Assembly: GCF_005404945.1 (NCBI RefSeq)
Contig: NZ_BJDG01000004.1
Coordinates: forward strand, 1 to 64,000
DNA length: 64,000 bases
Origin: Lactiplantibacillus pingfangensis
Lineage (GTDB): Bacteria > Bacillota > Bacilli > Lactobacillales > Lactobacillaceae
Direction of reading: 5' to 3'
Part shown: piece by piece, positions 46,528 to 55,716 of the stretch
How the letters are laid out: each line of letters begins with the position of its first letter
How positions within the stretch are numbered: position 1 is the first letter of the stretch
Position numbers and translations under genes: made by a program
Notes under the pieces: model-generated
Told to the model about the DNA's origin: nothing
Database searches by the model: none
Seen by the model: the letters and a program-made list of their open reading frames with translations, nothing else

Positions 46528-46809
46528 ATCTCAACTCAGATAGTAGGTAGCATGAACCTGTTAGAGCTAGCACCTCATACGTTACAGCACGACTAATTAC
46601 GCAAAAAATACAACAGTAAGGCTACGAGTGGTAAAATTGATATTGTAATCAAGGGAACACATATCACACTGAAAGCAACACTGTCCACAACATGTCAATT
46701 AACACAGCAAATGCTACATTGACAAATCGGTACTCTGAGCTTTTTCTCGAAAACTGTGCAATTAAATCTTTGCACATCAGCTATAAATGTTCTCTGATAA
46801 TTCAAAATA

Positions 46810-46845
46810 GACACAAAGCCAAGTTTAGACTTCGTGTCCGTTTTT
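46810..46845 (-). terminator. Probable terminator of ndpA
   Basis: On the minus strand GACACGAAG pairs with CTTTGTGTC (one G-T wobble), followed by TATTTTG, 45 bases after the ndpA stop. Confidence 0.5.
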
Positions 46846-46889
46846 AGCCTTCCACTTTTCAAGATACAATTCATTCTGTGAAACTTCTG

Positions 46890-47879
46890 TTAAAAATTAC
46901 TCTTCAAACTCCCAACATTCTTAATCACAACCGAAGTACTGCCATCTGGATTCGTCTCAAATTCAATGGCATCCCGATTTTTCAACAAGCTAATCGGCAC
47001 ATTGATTTCAATACCGTTATCCAGCTTAATCTTTTGACGCTCGTACTTCTTTTCAAAATAGTTAGCGTTTGGCACGGCAACCACTGATTCAATGGCCTTC
47101 TTGGCTAATTCATCTTTAAATTCTGCCTTGGCTTCTTCTTTCTTATCAAACACCATGTTCGCAATATAGTCATTATCAATAACGCCATCCGTCTCAAGGC
47201 TATCATGTATCGCCTGCTGCGTTTTCGATGTGACCGCGAAGTCGTCTTCATCATCATACTTCTCAGAAATTTTCTGAATCGACTTCTTGATTTGTTTCAC
47301 GTCATTTGAAACTTTGACCGGTACCGCCGCAACTTGTAGAAAATTCTTGGACATCAGCCATTTCCCACTAGCACCGGTATATGATTGTTCACGTAACTGA
47401 ACTTTATCGGCATCAATCAGGATCATGTTTTTGACTCCCTGCCCAGGCGACGGCAAAATGCTGTTATTTTGAACGATATTATTAACCAGCACGTCTTCGT
47501 CATACTCCACGTTATGGATGTAGCGTTGCGTGTAATCTAACTTAGCAATACCAATCACTTGGCTTAAGTCATCTAGTTCGACATTAAAGAATAATAGATC
47601 GCCACCAGGAATCTTTTCGTTAACCTTGATACTGTCAAAATAATCCAATGCAAACTTTTCCGTCAGCTGTTGAAAATCACCGCGACTATTCCAGAACTGT
47701 TCAAGCATGGAAATCCGAGATAACTCTAGCTCAACATATTCACTTTTTTCAAATTTATCAATGGCCTTTTCAACGTACTTGGTAATTCCCAAGTTGTCCT
47801 TAGCAATCTCTTTTTGAGACAGAACAACATTACCGGAGTCCTTATCTAGGATATGGTCAATTACATTTAAAATTCTCAT
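46890..47879 (-). CDS. Nucleoid-associated protein, NdpA/YejK (NA37) family
   Basis: 329 aa. NIVQNNSILPSPGQGVKNM in the middle and VVAVPNANYFEKKYERQKI near the C-terminus are family signatures. These proteins bind the nucleoid in Gram-negatives; in Firmicutes they are frequently found in mobile or defence islands, with unknown function. AAAGGAACCC precedes the ATG. It lies downstream of the methyltransferase pair, now separated from it by the group II intron. Confidence 0.75.
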   Translation of the reverse strand: MRILNVIDHILDKDSGNVVLSQKEIAKDNLGITKYVEKAIDKFEKSEYVELELSRISMLEQFWNSRGDFQQLTEKFALDYFDSIKVNEKIPGGDLLFFNVELDDLSQVIGIAKLDYTQRYIHNVEYDEDVLVNNIVQNNSILPSPGQGVKNMILIDADKVQLREQSYTGASGKWLMSKNFLQVAAVPVKVSNDVKQIKKSIQKISEKYDDEDDFAVTSKTQQAIHDSLETDGVIDNDYIANMVFDKKEEAKAEFKDELAKKAIESVVAVPNANYFEKKYERQKIKLDNGIEINVPISLLKNRDAIEFETNPDGSTSVVIKNVGSLKSNF

Positions 47880-47900
47880 TTGGGTTCCTTTCTTTATTAG

Positions 47901-48020
47901 CTAGCATATACACGTACCAGGATTATTATGTTCAATTAACATCTTGGTCATGTCAATATAATCTGTGGAATCAAACATACCATTATGACAACATGCTTTC
48001 AATCCACCTTCTTCGTGAAC
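47901..48020 (-). other. Short Cys-rich frame, small gene or remnant
   Basis: A 39-codon frame between the intron 3' end and ndpA reads VHEEGGLKACCHNGMFDSTD, then YIDMTKMLIEHNNPGTCIC and TAG. Possible starts are the TTG at 48002 or the internal ATG. The protein-like composition with C-C-H and C-x-C is striking, but there is no good ribosome binding site. It may be the tail of a lost gene. Confidence 0.3.
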
Positions 48021-48110
48021 CTACATTGATTCATCATCACATCTTAAATTTCACACATCAATCAGAATCGAGTAGGAGGTAATTGATTATTTCAATTACC
48101 GACCTCTCAC

Positions 48111-48143
48111 ACCACCGTACGTACGGATCCGTATACGGCGGTT
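48111..48143 (-). ncRNA. Group II intron domain V
   Basis: The 33-nt hairpin ACCGCCGTATACGGATCC followed by GTACGTACGGTGGT is the catalytic domain V of the intron ribozyme on the minus strand. Confidence 0.75.
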
Positions 48144-48150
48144 CAATAAC

Positions 48151-49515
48151 TTAAGTATTCTGAATAAGCTGGAGCGTTTTGGACAGATTCATCAGTCCAA
48201 GGCGTTCTAGCTTTTCATTTGTATAGGTATAACACATCGTTTTACTATGAGCAGTTCGCCAGTATCCCTTGCGGGTATTGGCATTGGTTTTGGCTTGTTC
48301 TGGGGTCATTTCCAGCTTTATTAGTTGCCGATACCGAGTTCTCAACTTCTTCCAGCGTTTCCAAATCAATTGTCTAATTCGACTTCTTAGCCATTGGTCT
48401 AATTGCTGGACAAACTTTTTCATCTTTCCGATACCGTAATATTGTAGCCACCCTTGCATTTTCTGACTGATTTCCTTCATTAGCTGTTGCCAACTGATGC
48501 CACGGCTTCGACCTGTCATTTGTTTAAGGGACTGTTTAACACGTTTCTTGGCTACTTGATGTGGCCTTGGATATGCGCCGTTGCGGTCTACTCCAAGTGT
48601 AAATCCTAGAAATTTTAGTTTCAGCGGCGAGCCGACCGTTGTTTCCTTTTGGTTGACTGTCACTTTTAGCTTATTCTCTAGGAACTTCGTCACATTTTGA
48701 AGAACCCGCTCGCCAGCCCGTTTGCTTTTGACGTAAATATTACAATCATCGGCATAGCGCACAAATGAATGGCCACGACTGGTCAACAATTTATCCAATT
48801 CATTTAGATAAATATTGGCCAGTAGCGGAGAAAGGTTACCACCTTGCGGGGTACCTTTCGTAGTTTTTTTAAACAGTCCACCATTTAGGACACCACTCGT
48901 CAAAAACTGACGGATTAGATGTAATAGCCACGGATCTTGGACTTGCTGTTCAATGAAGTTCATCAGTAGGTCATGGTTGACCATACCAAAGTAGGCCTTC
49001 AAGTCTAGGTCTACCACATAATGGTACCCTTGATTATAAAGACTCGTGACCTTTTTGATGGCGTCGTGTGCCCCTCGATTTGGTCGAAAGCCATAGCTAT
49101 TATCAGAAAATACACGCTCATAGATTGGTGATAATACTTGAACCACCGCCTGTTGTCGGTCTACTACTGTTGGCACACCTAGCTTTCTGGTCGAACCATC
49201 TGGCTTAGGAATTTCAACACGCTTGACCGGTTTCGGACGGTAAGTTCCGTTTCTTAAACTCGTTAAGAGTTTATCTCGGTTCTCATAGAGGTATTCAGAC
49301 AACTGTTCAACGGTCATACCATCAATTCCAGCTGCTCCTTTATTACTTTTAGCTCGCTTAAAAGCGAGGTTCAAGTTACCTCGTGCAAGAACCAAGTCTA
49401 CAAATTGAATACCATTCTGCACCGTACTTTCACCGCCAACAATGCTATGCGCCTCAAGATAGGATTTGCCTTCCAGACGATCGTCAGCTTGTTCTGTTTT
49501 CTGCAATCTTTGCAT
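48151..49515 (-). CDS. ltrA: Group II intron reverse transcriptase/maturase
   Basis: 454 aa. NKGAAGIDGMTVEQL and PKPDGSTRKLGVPTVVDR are RT blocks 0-2, SYGFRPNRGAHDAI block 3, GTPQGGNLSPLLANIYL block 4 and YADD in FVRYADDCNIY the catalytic site. A maturase X domain follows (LMKEISQKMQGWLQYYG). No HNH endonuclease is present, as expected for bacterial class C. The ATG at 49515 follows GGAGGTG; a GTG three codons upstream overlaps it. It splices and mobilises the intron. Confidence 0.9.
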   Translation of the reverse strand: MQRLQKTEQADDRLEGKSYLEAHSIVGGESTVQNGIQFVDLVLARGNLNLAFKRAKSNKGAAGIDGMTVEQLSEYLYENRDKLLTSLRNGTYRPKPVKRVEIPKPDGSTRKLGVPTVVDRQQAVVQVLSPIYERVFSDNSYGFRPNRGAHDAIKKVTSLYNQGYHYVVDLDLKAYFGMVNHDLLMNFIEQQVQDPWLLHLIRQFLTSGVLNGGLFKKTTKGTPQGGNLSPLLANIYLNELDKLLTSRGHSFVRYADDCNIYVKSKRAGERVLQNVTKFLENKLKVTVNQKETTVGSPLKLKFLGFTLGVDRNGAYPRPHQVAKKRVKQSLKQMTGRSRGISWQQLMKEISQKMQGWLQYYGIGKMKKFVQQLDQWLRSRIRQLIWKRWKKLRTRYRQLIKLEMTPEQAKTNANTRKGYWRTAHSKTMCYTYTNEKLERLGLMNLSKTLQLIQNT

Positions 49516-49954
49516 TGTCGACACCTCCAGTATCAGTGAAAATTATTATTGTTCGGTCCTTCGTTCGCCGTTTGGCGGACTACTATGACTCGGCTGACTC
49601 CTGAAATACTCAATTAACCATTACTGGCTAGGTTGTTCCTGTACACCATATCGGCGTTCTAGTCGGAAACTTGTAAATCAGGCCTCCCCGGGTAAGAATG
49701 ATAGCTTTCGTACCATGCAACTGTTGGCTTTACTCTAATCATCTTCGAGTAGTATTGGACTTCGATTTGTTTAGCAACCTTATCCAGATGGTTCTAGCCT
49801 TATAGCCACTTCTTGTTCATCAGTTCGGTACTTTGCTTTAGGCTTCCTTCAGATTCCGTCTCACGGCGGACACCCTTGCCCTCAACTCGTGGTTCCGACT
49901 ACTACGGCCCACAGCGGACTTACACCGCCTAGTTATCACCCATGCCGGGCGCAC

Positions 49955-49990
49955 TAAAGAAAAGCGCCGGTTTCGAAAACCGGCGCTCAT
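49955..49990 (-). terminator. Intrinsic terminator that served as the intron insertion site
   Basis: AGCGCCGGTTT (49963-49973) pairs perfectly with AAACCGGCGCT (49977-49987). On the minus strand the tail TTTTCTTTA ends exactly at the intron 5' boundary. It terminates the methyltransferase operon. Confidence 0.85.
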
Positions 49991-50155
49991 AACTATGAAA
50001 TTCCAGTGATACCAATTTTTTTGTAAAATAAAAGGACACATCCTCAAATGCACCACCAGTACCAACCAAAGTAAAGGCAAGTGAGAATTATGCCCCAAGA
50101 ACATTCGGGTCTATAATTTTTGGTATTGAAAGATAATTCCGAATTATTTACCCGA

Positions 50156-50872
50156 TTAATCCGTGACTTCCTCCATCTCTTCCTTGTAAATATCGACCAA
50201 TTTGCACGCCTTGAACCGTTTCTTTGGTTCTTCATCAACCTCATCATCAAATCCAAACAGATCCAACTGTTCCACCTTTCGGCTTGGTACCGATTCATCT
50301 AATGGCCCTTTATCATTTATAATAGCGTCCAATGTGTATTCTATTCGCTGCACCTTTTGTACGCCATTCCTAACCGGTAACAATTTCCATTCGCTAAAAA
50401 TTATCGATCTGCCATCTTTGGTAGCCTTTTTTAATGCATCCCCTTGCCGCATGTTTGCCTCAATGATTGTCATGGCACTACTAGTCACCTTGGGATTTTT
50501 CTTGCCACTCCATTTCTGAATAGCTTGAAAGTAATGATGACTAAAAATATTGTACATACGCATCACTAGAACTTTGACATTATCCTCTAAAAGCTCAATA
50601 CCATACAGCGATGAAAGAACAATTTCCGCATTTGCTTCATATGACTTTAGGTCTGTGCTAAGCTTATTTGCCAAGATCAACTTTCTTCTCAACAACTCAG
50701 TTAAAAACGCCCCTTCTCCAGCAGCCGGTTCCATGAATGTGGTAGATAAGGAATTCAAGGATTCGACTAGCTCCGGCTGATTGAGCATTTGATTTACAAT
50801 TCGTTTAGGGGTGAAAACCTCACCATGCTCCTTGACTCGTTTATTTGATTTTATGAGGTTTTCGTCAGCCAT
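50156..50872 (-). CDS. N-6 adenine methyltransferase-like protein, SAM-motif only
   Basis: 238 aa. HGEVFTPKRIVNQML and FMEPAAGEGAFLTELL (SAM-binding motif I) are clear; YGIELLEDNVKVLVMRM follows. The catalytic NPPY/DPPY motif is absent; IIFSEWKLLPVRNG stands where related restriction subunits have a similar block. By itself it may not be a full enzyme. It starts at the stop of the large helicase-methyltransferase (TAATG overlap, AGAGGAG upstream), so the two are made together and probably act in one complex. Confidence 0.7.
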   Translation of the reverse strand: MADENLIKSNKRVKEHGEVFTPKRIVNQMLNQPELVESLNSLSTTFMEPAAGEGAFLTELLRRKLILANKLSTDLKSYEANAEIVLSSLYGIELLEDNVKVLVMRMYNIFSHHYFQAIQKWSGKKNPKVTSSAMTIIEANMRQGDALKKATKDGRSIIFSEWKLLPVRNGVQKVQRIEYTLDAIINDKGPLDESVPSRKVEQLDLFGFDDEVDEEPKKRFKACKLVDIYKEEMEEVTD

Positions 50873-53800
50873 TAGTTCATCTCCTCTACATGGGTATTAA
50901 TAAACTGGACCTCATCGTCACTTAATTCATACTTTGCAAACAATTGATTGTCTATATCACTAATAGGAGCTTTCCAGTCAATATCAGAGTTCTGCGCAAA
51001 ATTCTGTACAGGTATTTCACGATACGTTGATATTGGTCCGTTTTGCGTAACCTTCCATATTCCCAACATGGTCCTTGCAAATTTTGTTTTCAGATATTTT
51101 TCAGCTGATTCTGCTTCAAGCCTAGTATCGAATGCTCCAATGCTAATAAACGTTTCAGTATGTCCAACGCCAGGTTCGGCAATATACATATCACTTAAGG
51201 GCTCCCCAAATTCACCACTACCAATAGCACTTGCCAGAAAGACATTGTACTTATCTAACCCCAGACGGTCAGTTACATAATCCCGCCGAATCCATTCTTC
51301 TATTCTATCGTCTTTTGGCTTGCCAAGTATGCGAATATACTGATTTCCGTCATCAGGCTTGTTCTCATAAAATACTTCAGGAAGCAATTTCATTATATTT
51401 GATGACATATCATATTTATGACCACTACTTAATCGTTCAACAGCATCCGGAAAGTCTTGATGCAGCTTATCAGTTAATCTGTAAATAGTTCGAGAAAAGC
51501 CAATACTATTCAAAGTATCACTTCGTTTAGATCGAACCTTATCCAAAATGGGACGTAACTCGTCAAACTGCGTAAATGTGCCAATTTTACCAAATTTTTT
51601 TGTGGTATCGCGTAAAGTAATTGCAACTCCACCTTTTATGCTAGTTTTCGGGAAAATATTTCCACTATGTTTTTCGAACATAACCACTCGTAAATGTGGA
51701 TCGTTTAACATCTTCTCATTCCAGATTGAAGACGTATCCCCAGCCTTAAATAGAAATCGAGCAGGCGTAATCATTACTGACTTTTCTGAAAGTTGATATG
51801 ACAATTCCATGAAATACTGATAAATTGATTTTTTACTTTTGCTATCACCACGTTCTGTTTCCTGGTATGGTGGGTTACCAATAACCACATCAAATTTCAT
51901 TTGATTAGTAATCCTTTCTTTGAATGCATCAAGCACGTGCTGAACGGTTTCATCATTTGAATTTTTGGCCTTCTCAACAACGCCATCAACATATACAACA
52001 TTTGTGCCGAATTCGTGGTATCCGCACAAAGTACGGTTTGTAATGCGCTTGGCCATTGGAGTTTTAGCAATGGCGAAGATGTTTTTAGCCAAGATATTTC
52101 GCCATATTTCGTCCTCATCTTTGGCAGTAAATCTGCCACCAGTACGTTCGTTCAGCCGTGCCTGTTCTTGATAGTACAACGAGGTAGCTACATATAGCGG
52201 ATAAAGCCCAGTCTTAGAATTGATTTCAAGTATTCGAGTATCTCGTTTAAAAATATCTTTCGTCATTTCAGTATCAACCCAGTGCGTAGCATCGACGCCG
52301 TCTATTGAGGTGTAATTATACGTTGGGTCAAAATAGGAATACCCTCCAATAGTCTTGCCTAATTGCATGTTCACAACACGCCATGGAGTAAGCACAGTTT
52401 CTTTATCTGGGTTCTTAAAGGTTCCGAATAGTTCACCAATATCTGCAGTGCGCTTCAACGGCTCCAGGCGATCCATTCGCTTAACTCGCTGTCGAATAAT
52501 TCGACCGGCCTCAATGAAAATATTCGCATCATAATACTTGGAAAACTTCTTGAACTTTGCCTTGTCCACACCCTTTGGCATGAATTCCGCCCATGATTCA
52601 GCATCAACTTTGTCGACAAAAGTTTGGATATCAATATTCTTTTCGATTGGAATATCCATTCCATAAATCATCATCGGGATACGAATAGAAATGGACCGTA
52701 AGATTGAAATCATTGTCTTACGTTGCTTCTTGAGAGCACGTTCCTTTTCCAGAAGTTCTTGTTCCTTAGGAGTTAAATCCTTTTTATTCTTTTTCTTTGT
52801 CTTTTCGGCTTTGTTATACTCTTCATCGGTAAGTCCCTGATGATTAACGTTAATTGTGTTGGGCTTCTTTTGGGCCTTGGTAGTCCCAATTTCTGCCTTA
52901 AGATCGTTAAAGTCCTTAAGGTCGGCCTCATCCATTTTCAACAATTCATCATTGTACAGCGAATCATCATCGAACCCGGTACGAACCGCCCTTTCAGCAT
53001 ACACTTTCTTCAGCTGGGTCATCAAACTATCAACATTATACAGCGCCATTCCCTGATCCTGTTCACCAATAATTGGAAGGAAGTTAAGCAGCTCTCCCAT
53101 TTTCTCCTTTTGGTCGTCGGTTTGCAGTTTACCCGCACCAGTATTCAATTGAGACGACGCAGCCATAACATTCAAAGCACGATCAGGGGCAAAATCAAAG
53201 ATATAGCAATCCGTCTTCATCCCCAATTCCTTATCTGCATATGGCGTCTGAGCCCGGAATGCAGCCTGTAGGTATTGCATCGCACTGTTGGTATTGGACA
53301 GAAACATAACGCCAGTCCATTGGGGAATATTAACCCCGGTTGTCAATTTACGCACAGTCAAGGTAATGGTCTTGGTTTGCGCTGGGTGCTTAGTGATAGC
53401 GGCACGAACGCGTTCCAAGTCTCCCTCACTAGCACCGTCTTCTTTGCCATCATCAACCACGTTAACGATGGTGTAGCCCATACCAAATACGGGGTGCTTT
53501 TCCATCAGTGTCTTTAGTGCCTTAGCTGAATCAACAGATGGCAACAACCACAATGTGTGTCGCAATTCATTTCTAAATTGCTCAGTTGAGTACGGGAAGT
53601 TAGTGTCTTTAGATGGTGACGTAATGTTGTTCAAAAACTGGTTGACTTTTGTTTCGTATACGAAGCGGCCTTTATCATCCACCTTGAAAAATTCGTGGAA
53701 ATTGAACGCCTTTTGGTCAAAATCAAGGAACCGATTATCTTCAAACTTATCCTTCATTTCAAACGTGAACATGGAGACCTTCGGCAATACAGCATAAGGA

Positions 53801-55272
53801 TTTACTTCATCGGGATTCTCAACGTTCCAACGTGCTTTGGCTTGTTGTTCCATCGTGTAGTCCCAAGTAAAAACTTGATCAGGTTCGTACTCGTCAATCA
53901 AGTTGAACGGAGTTCCCGAAAGTTCGAGGACACGAGTTGTATCCTTCACCACGCCCTTAATCACGGACTGCGCTAAACCTGTCTGCGTTCCTTCGTGGGC
54001 TTCATCAATAATAACTAGATTCCAATTCAATTTGGCAATGAGCTCATTTTTGTCTCCGGCCTTGCCCCCGGCCCATTCGGAACCACGCAGATCCTGCATG
54101 CTAGCAAAGTAAAGGAACTTGCCACCATCATCAACTAATTGTTCCAAAGAAGCGTCATGCTTTTGTTTCGAACCATAGCGGTATCCAGGCATACTTAACT
54201 TATCGAAATCTTCAAACCAGCTATCACGAACAACGGGGCGGTGTGTCATGATAAGCACACGTTCGTATTGCTGGTTCTTGATTAGCTGCAAGGCGCTAAG
54301 GGTCTTACCAAAACGCATTTTGGCATTCCAAAGCATCTTCTTGTCGTCATTCTTTTTCGTCTTGAAGACCCTTTCAGTCTTGTCGATAGCGATTTGTTGT
54401 TCAGGACGTAGTTTAATCTTTGATTCGACAACAGTTGGTGCGTTTATAAACGATTTTCCCGCCCGAACCGCCGCAATGGCATTCTTAACGGTATCAACAT
54501 CCGTAACATACCATTCACGAGCAGCTCCTTCGACCAACTTAGAATCCTTCTTGATGTTTGAGTTATCAAGAACATCATGGACTGCGTGGTCGTCAAACCA
54601 TTCACCATGCCCATTGACTTCCCGATAAGCTGCCTCGGTCCATTCAATATTTGGTTTAACGCCCATCGTTCCAGCGTACGACTTGATACGCTTTAACGCT
54701 GCAGTATGTAGAAATTGGCTGTTTGGCGTAGTGTCAACAATTTCACCATGATACGTGGCTTTGCCAATTTTTTGCCGTCCGGCATACTGTGGCCACTGTT
54801 CAAGATCATCCGCCGTAAATGAGTATACCAATGTCTTAGCTGATGTAGTGTATAAGACAGGTTCCTTGAAGCTGGAAACGCCTTGTCGGAAACCACAGTA
54901 AGAGTACACAAACCAATACATTAGTTTGTGCAAATTAAACAGTGCTTCATATGCGTCATCTTTGGACACTTGAGCCTTCGCGTCATGTAAAACCTTGTTA
55001 CCCTTGCGCCGAATACCATCCAATATGTCCATTACGTCCTGCGCAACATAACCATTTTGCCGAATTAAGGAGAGCGCCTCGAAAAAGCTCCCTGAAAAAT
55101 CATGATTACGTTTCTTTAGAACGTAGCGGGCCACACCCTCGGGTACGTTACGCACAATTCCTGGTACCTGCTGATACTTTTGATTCGCGTACATAAGTTC
55201 AGCTGTTTCAAGTGGTCCAACAAATTGTTCAGCATCCTCAATTTCTTTTAAAAATTCAAAATTACTACTCAT
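50872..55272 (-). CDS. Helicase-methyltransferase fusion, restriction/defence type
   Basis: 1466 aa. N-terminal DUF4145-like helical region (ILDGIRRKGNKVLHDA, about 84-99); a possible GIY-YIG-like nuclease stretch (KIGKATYHG about 168-176, EWFDDHAVHDVL and REWYVTDVDTVKNAI up to 267), which is uncertain; SF2 helicase with AKMRFGKT (317-324), DEAH (423-426), ELSGTPFN and YLQAAFRAQTP; then an N6-adenine methyltransferase with TPWRVVNMQL (962-971), ILEINSKTGLYPL (1014-1026) and NPPYQ (1133-1137). The C-terminal 300 residues are probably target recognition. The layout recalls single-chain type I-like restriction enzymes. GGGGGAG precedes the ATG. Confidence 0.75.
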   Translation of the reverse strand: MSSNFEFLKEIEDAEQFVGPLETAELMYANQKYQQVPGIVRNVPEGVARYVLKKRNHDFSGSFFEALSLIRQNGYVAQDVMDILDGIRRKGNKVLHDAKAQVSKDDAYEALFNLHKLMYWFVYSYCGFRQGVSSFKEPVLYTTSAKTLVYSFTADDLEQWPQYAGRQKIGKATYHGEIVDTTPNSQFLHTAALKRIKSYAGTMGVKPNIEWTEAAYREVNGHGEWFDDHAVHDVLDNSNIKKDSKLVEGAAREWYVTDVDTVKNAIAAVRAGKSFINAPTVVESKIKLRPEQQIAIDKTERVFKTKKNDDKKMLWNAKMRFGKTLSALQLIKNQQYERVLIMTHRPVVRDSWFEDFDKLSMPGYRYGSKQKHDASLEQLVDDGGKFLYFASMQDLRGSEWAGGKAGDKNELIAKLNWNLVIIDEAHEGTQTGLAQSVIKGVVKDTTRVLELSGTPFNLIDEYEPDQVFTWDYTMEQQAKARWNVENPDEVNPYAVLPKVSMFTFEMKDKFEDNRFLDFDQKAFNFHEFFKVDDKGRFVYETKVNQFLNNITSPSKDTNFPYSTEQFRNELRHTLWLLPSVDSAKALKTLMEKHPVFGMGYTIVNVVDDGKEDGASEGDLERVRAAITKHPAQTKTITLTVRKLTTGVNIPQWTGVMFLSNTNSAMQYLQAAFRAQTPYADKELGMKTDCYIFDFAPDRALNVMAASSQLNTGAGKLQTDDQKEKMGELLNFLPIIGEQDQGMALYNVDSLMTQLKKVYAERAVRTGFDDDSLYNDELLKMDEADLKDFNDLKAEIGTTKAQKKPNTINVNHQGLTDEEYNKAEKTKKKNKKDLTPKEQELLEKERALKKQRKTMISILRSISIRIPMMIYGMDIPIEKNIDIQTFVDKVDAESWAEFMPKGVDKAKFKKFSKYYDANIFIEAGRIIRQRVKRMDRLEPLKRTADIGELFGTFKNPDKETVLTPWRVVNMQLGKTIGGYSYFDPTYNYTSIDGVDATHWVDTEMTKDIFKRDTRILEINSKTGLYPLYVATSLYYQEQARLNERTGGRFTAKDEDEIWRNILAKNIFAIAKTPMAKRITNRTLCGYHEFGTNVVYVDGVVEKAKNSNDETVQHVLDAFKERITNQMKFDVVIGNPPYQETERGDSKSKKSIYQYFMELSYQLSEKSVMITPARFLFKAGDTSSIWNEKMLNDPHLRVVMFEKHSGNIFPKTSIKGGVAITLRDTTKKFGKIGTFTQFDELRPILDKVRSKRSDTLNSIGFSRTIYRLTDKLHQDFPDAVERLSSGHKYDMSSNIMKLLPEVFYENKPDDGNQYIRILGKPKDDRIEEWIRRDYVTDRLGLDKYNVFLASAIGSGEFGEPLSDMYIAEPGVGHTETFISIGAFDTRLEAESAEKYLKTKFARTMLGIWKVTQNGPISTYREIPVQNFAQNSDIDWKAPISDIDNQLFAKYELSDDEVQFINTHVEEMN

Positions 55273-55716
55273 GGAAACTCCCCCATTTACGAATCAGTTC
55301 GTGTAAATACTAACGTCAATTGTACACTACAAACCATAATTGCATACATAACGATTTGTCAGATTTAAGTGCAACATTTTTCCTTGGTATACTTCACCAG
55401 GAACCTTCCAGCCCATGACCTTGCAAGCAGGAATTCGAAAAGGTCAGCAAAATATTTTAAAACAAAGCGTACTATCAGCACTTCTGTTTCTTCATCCTCT
55501 GTTGCAATTCGTGACCGGTATACGCATTGGTGAAGCCAATGTCGGCCGCTACACAATCCTACTAGACGCAAAATCCCCGCCAGCTCAGTCCTCATTCGGC
55601 CCAAACTTGGCGGGGATTCTGGCGGAAAATGTAATCATTTCCCCGCCAATCGTATCCTTTGTATCTTCCGAAAATGCCGTTAAATCAACATTCCGGCTTC
55701 AATTTAAATATACCTG
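55273..55716. other. Right boundary of the defence island
   Basis: Between the helicase-methyltransferase gene and guaA. It holds the IS30-type transposase relic (55327-55437) and a GC-rich hairpin pair: CCCCGCCAGC...CTTGGCGGGG near 55571-55617, plus a further CCCCGCC at 55641. No intact gene. Confidence 0.5.
55327..55437 (-). pseudogene. IS30-family transposase C-terminal relic
   Basis: The frame reads RIPACKVMGWKVPGEVYQ then GKMLHLNLTN to TAG. It matches the end of IS30 transposases (pattern RPRKxLGWKTPxEVFxxxxLHL). Upstream the match continues only in other frames, so this is a decayed fragment. It marks an old insertion at the island edge. Confidence 0.5.

Larger units (their letters stand above)
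45979..46889. other. Region between CBASS and ndpA: promoter, hairpins and gene remnant
   Basis: Besides the CBASS promoter and the 19-bp palindrome (46031-46076), it holds a perfect 10-bp hairpin GGTTCTTGAT (46098-46107)/ATCAAGAACC (46120-46129), the decayed gene at 46265-46527, and the ndpA terminator. 46530-46800 is featureless to me. Confidence 0.45.
48067..49954 (-). mobile_element. Group IIC intron with reverse transcriptase
   Basis: A complete 1888-nt intron. The 5' end is GTGCGCCCGGC at 49954 (minus strand). Domain V is recognisable at 48143-48111 (ACCGCCGTATAC...GTACGGTGGT), domain VI as GTAATTGA/TCAATTAC, and the 3' end is CTACTCGAT at 48067. It sits right after a strong intrinsic terminator (49963-49987), the usual target of IIC introns, and encodes an RT without an endonuclease domain. 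Confidence 0.85.

Noticed and set aside
49838-50298. Overlapping minus-strand frames between the methyltransferase gene and the intron
   Set aside because: They cross the terminator and intron 5' end in other frames and show no protein-like features.
43589-55437. Island considered as a prophage
   Set aside because: No integrase, terminase, capsid, portal or lysis genes are present; content is defence genes, an intron and an IS relic.
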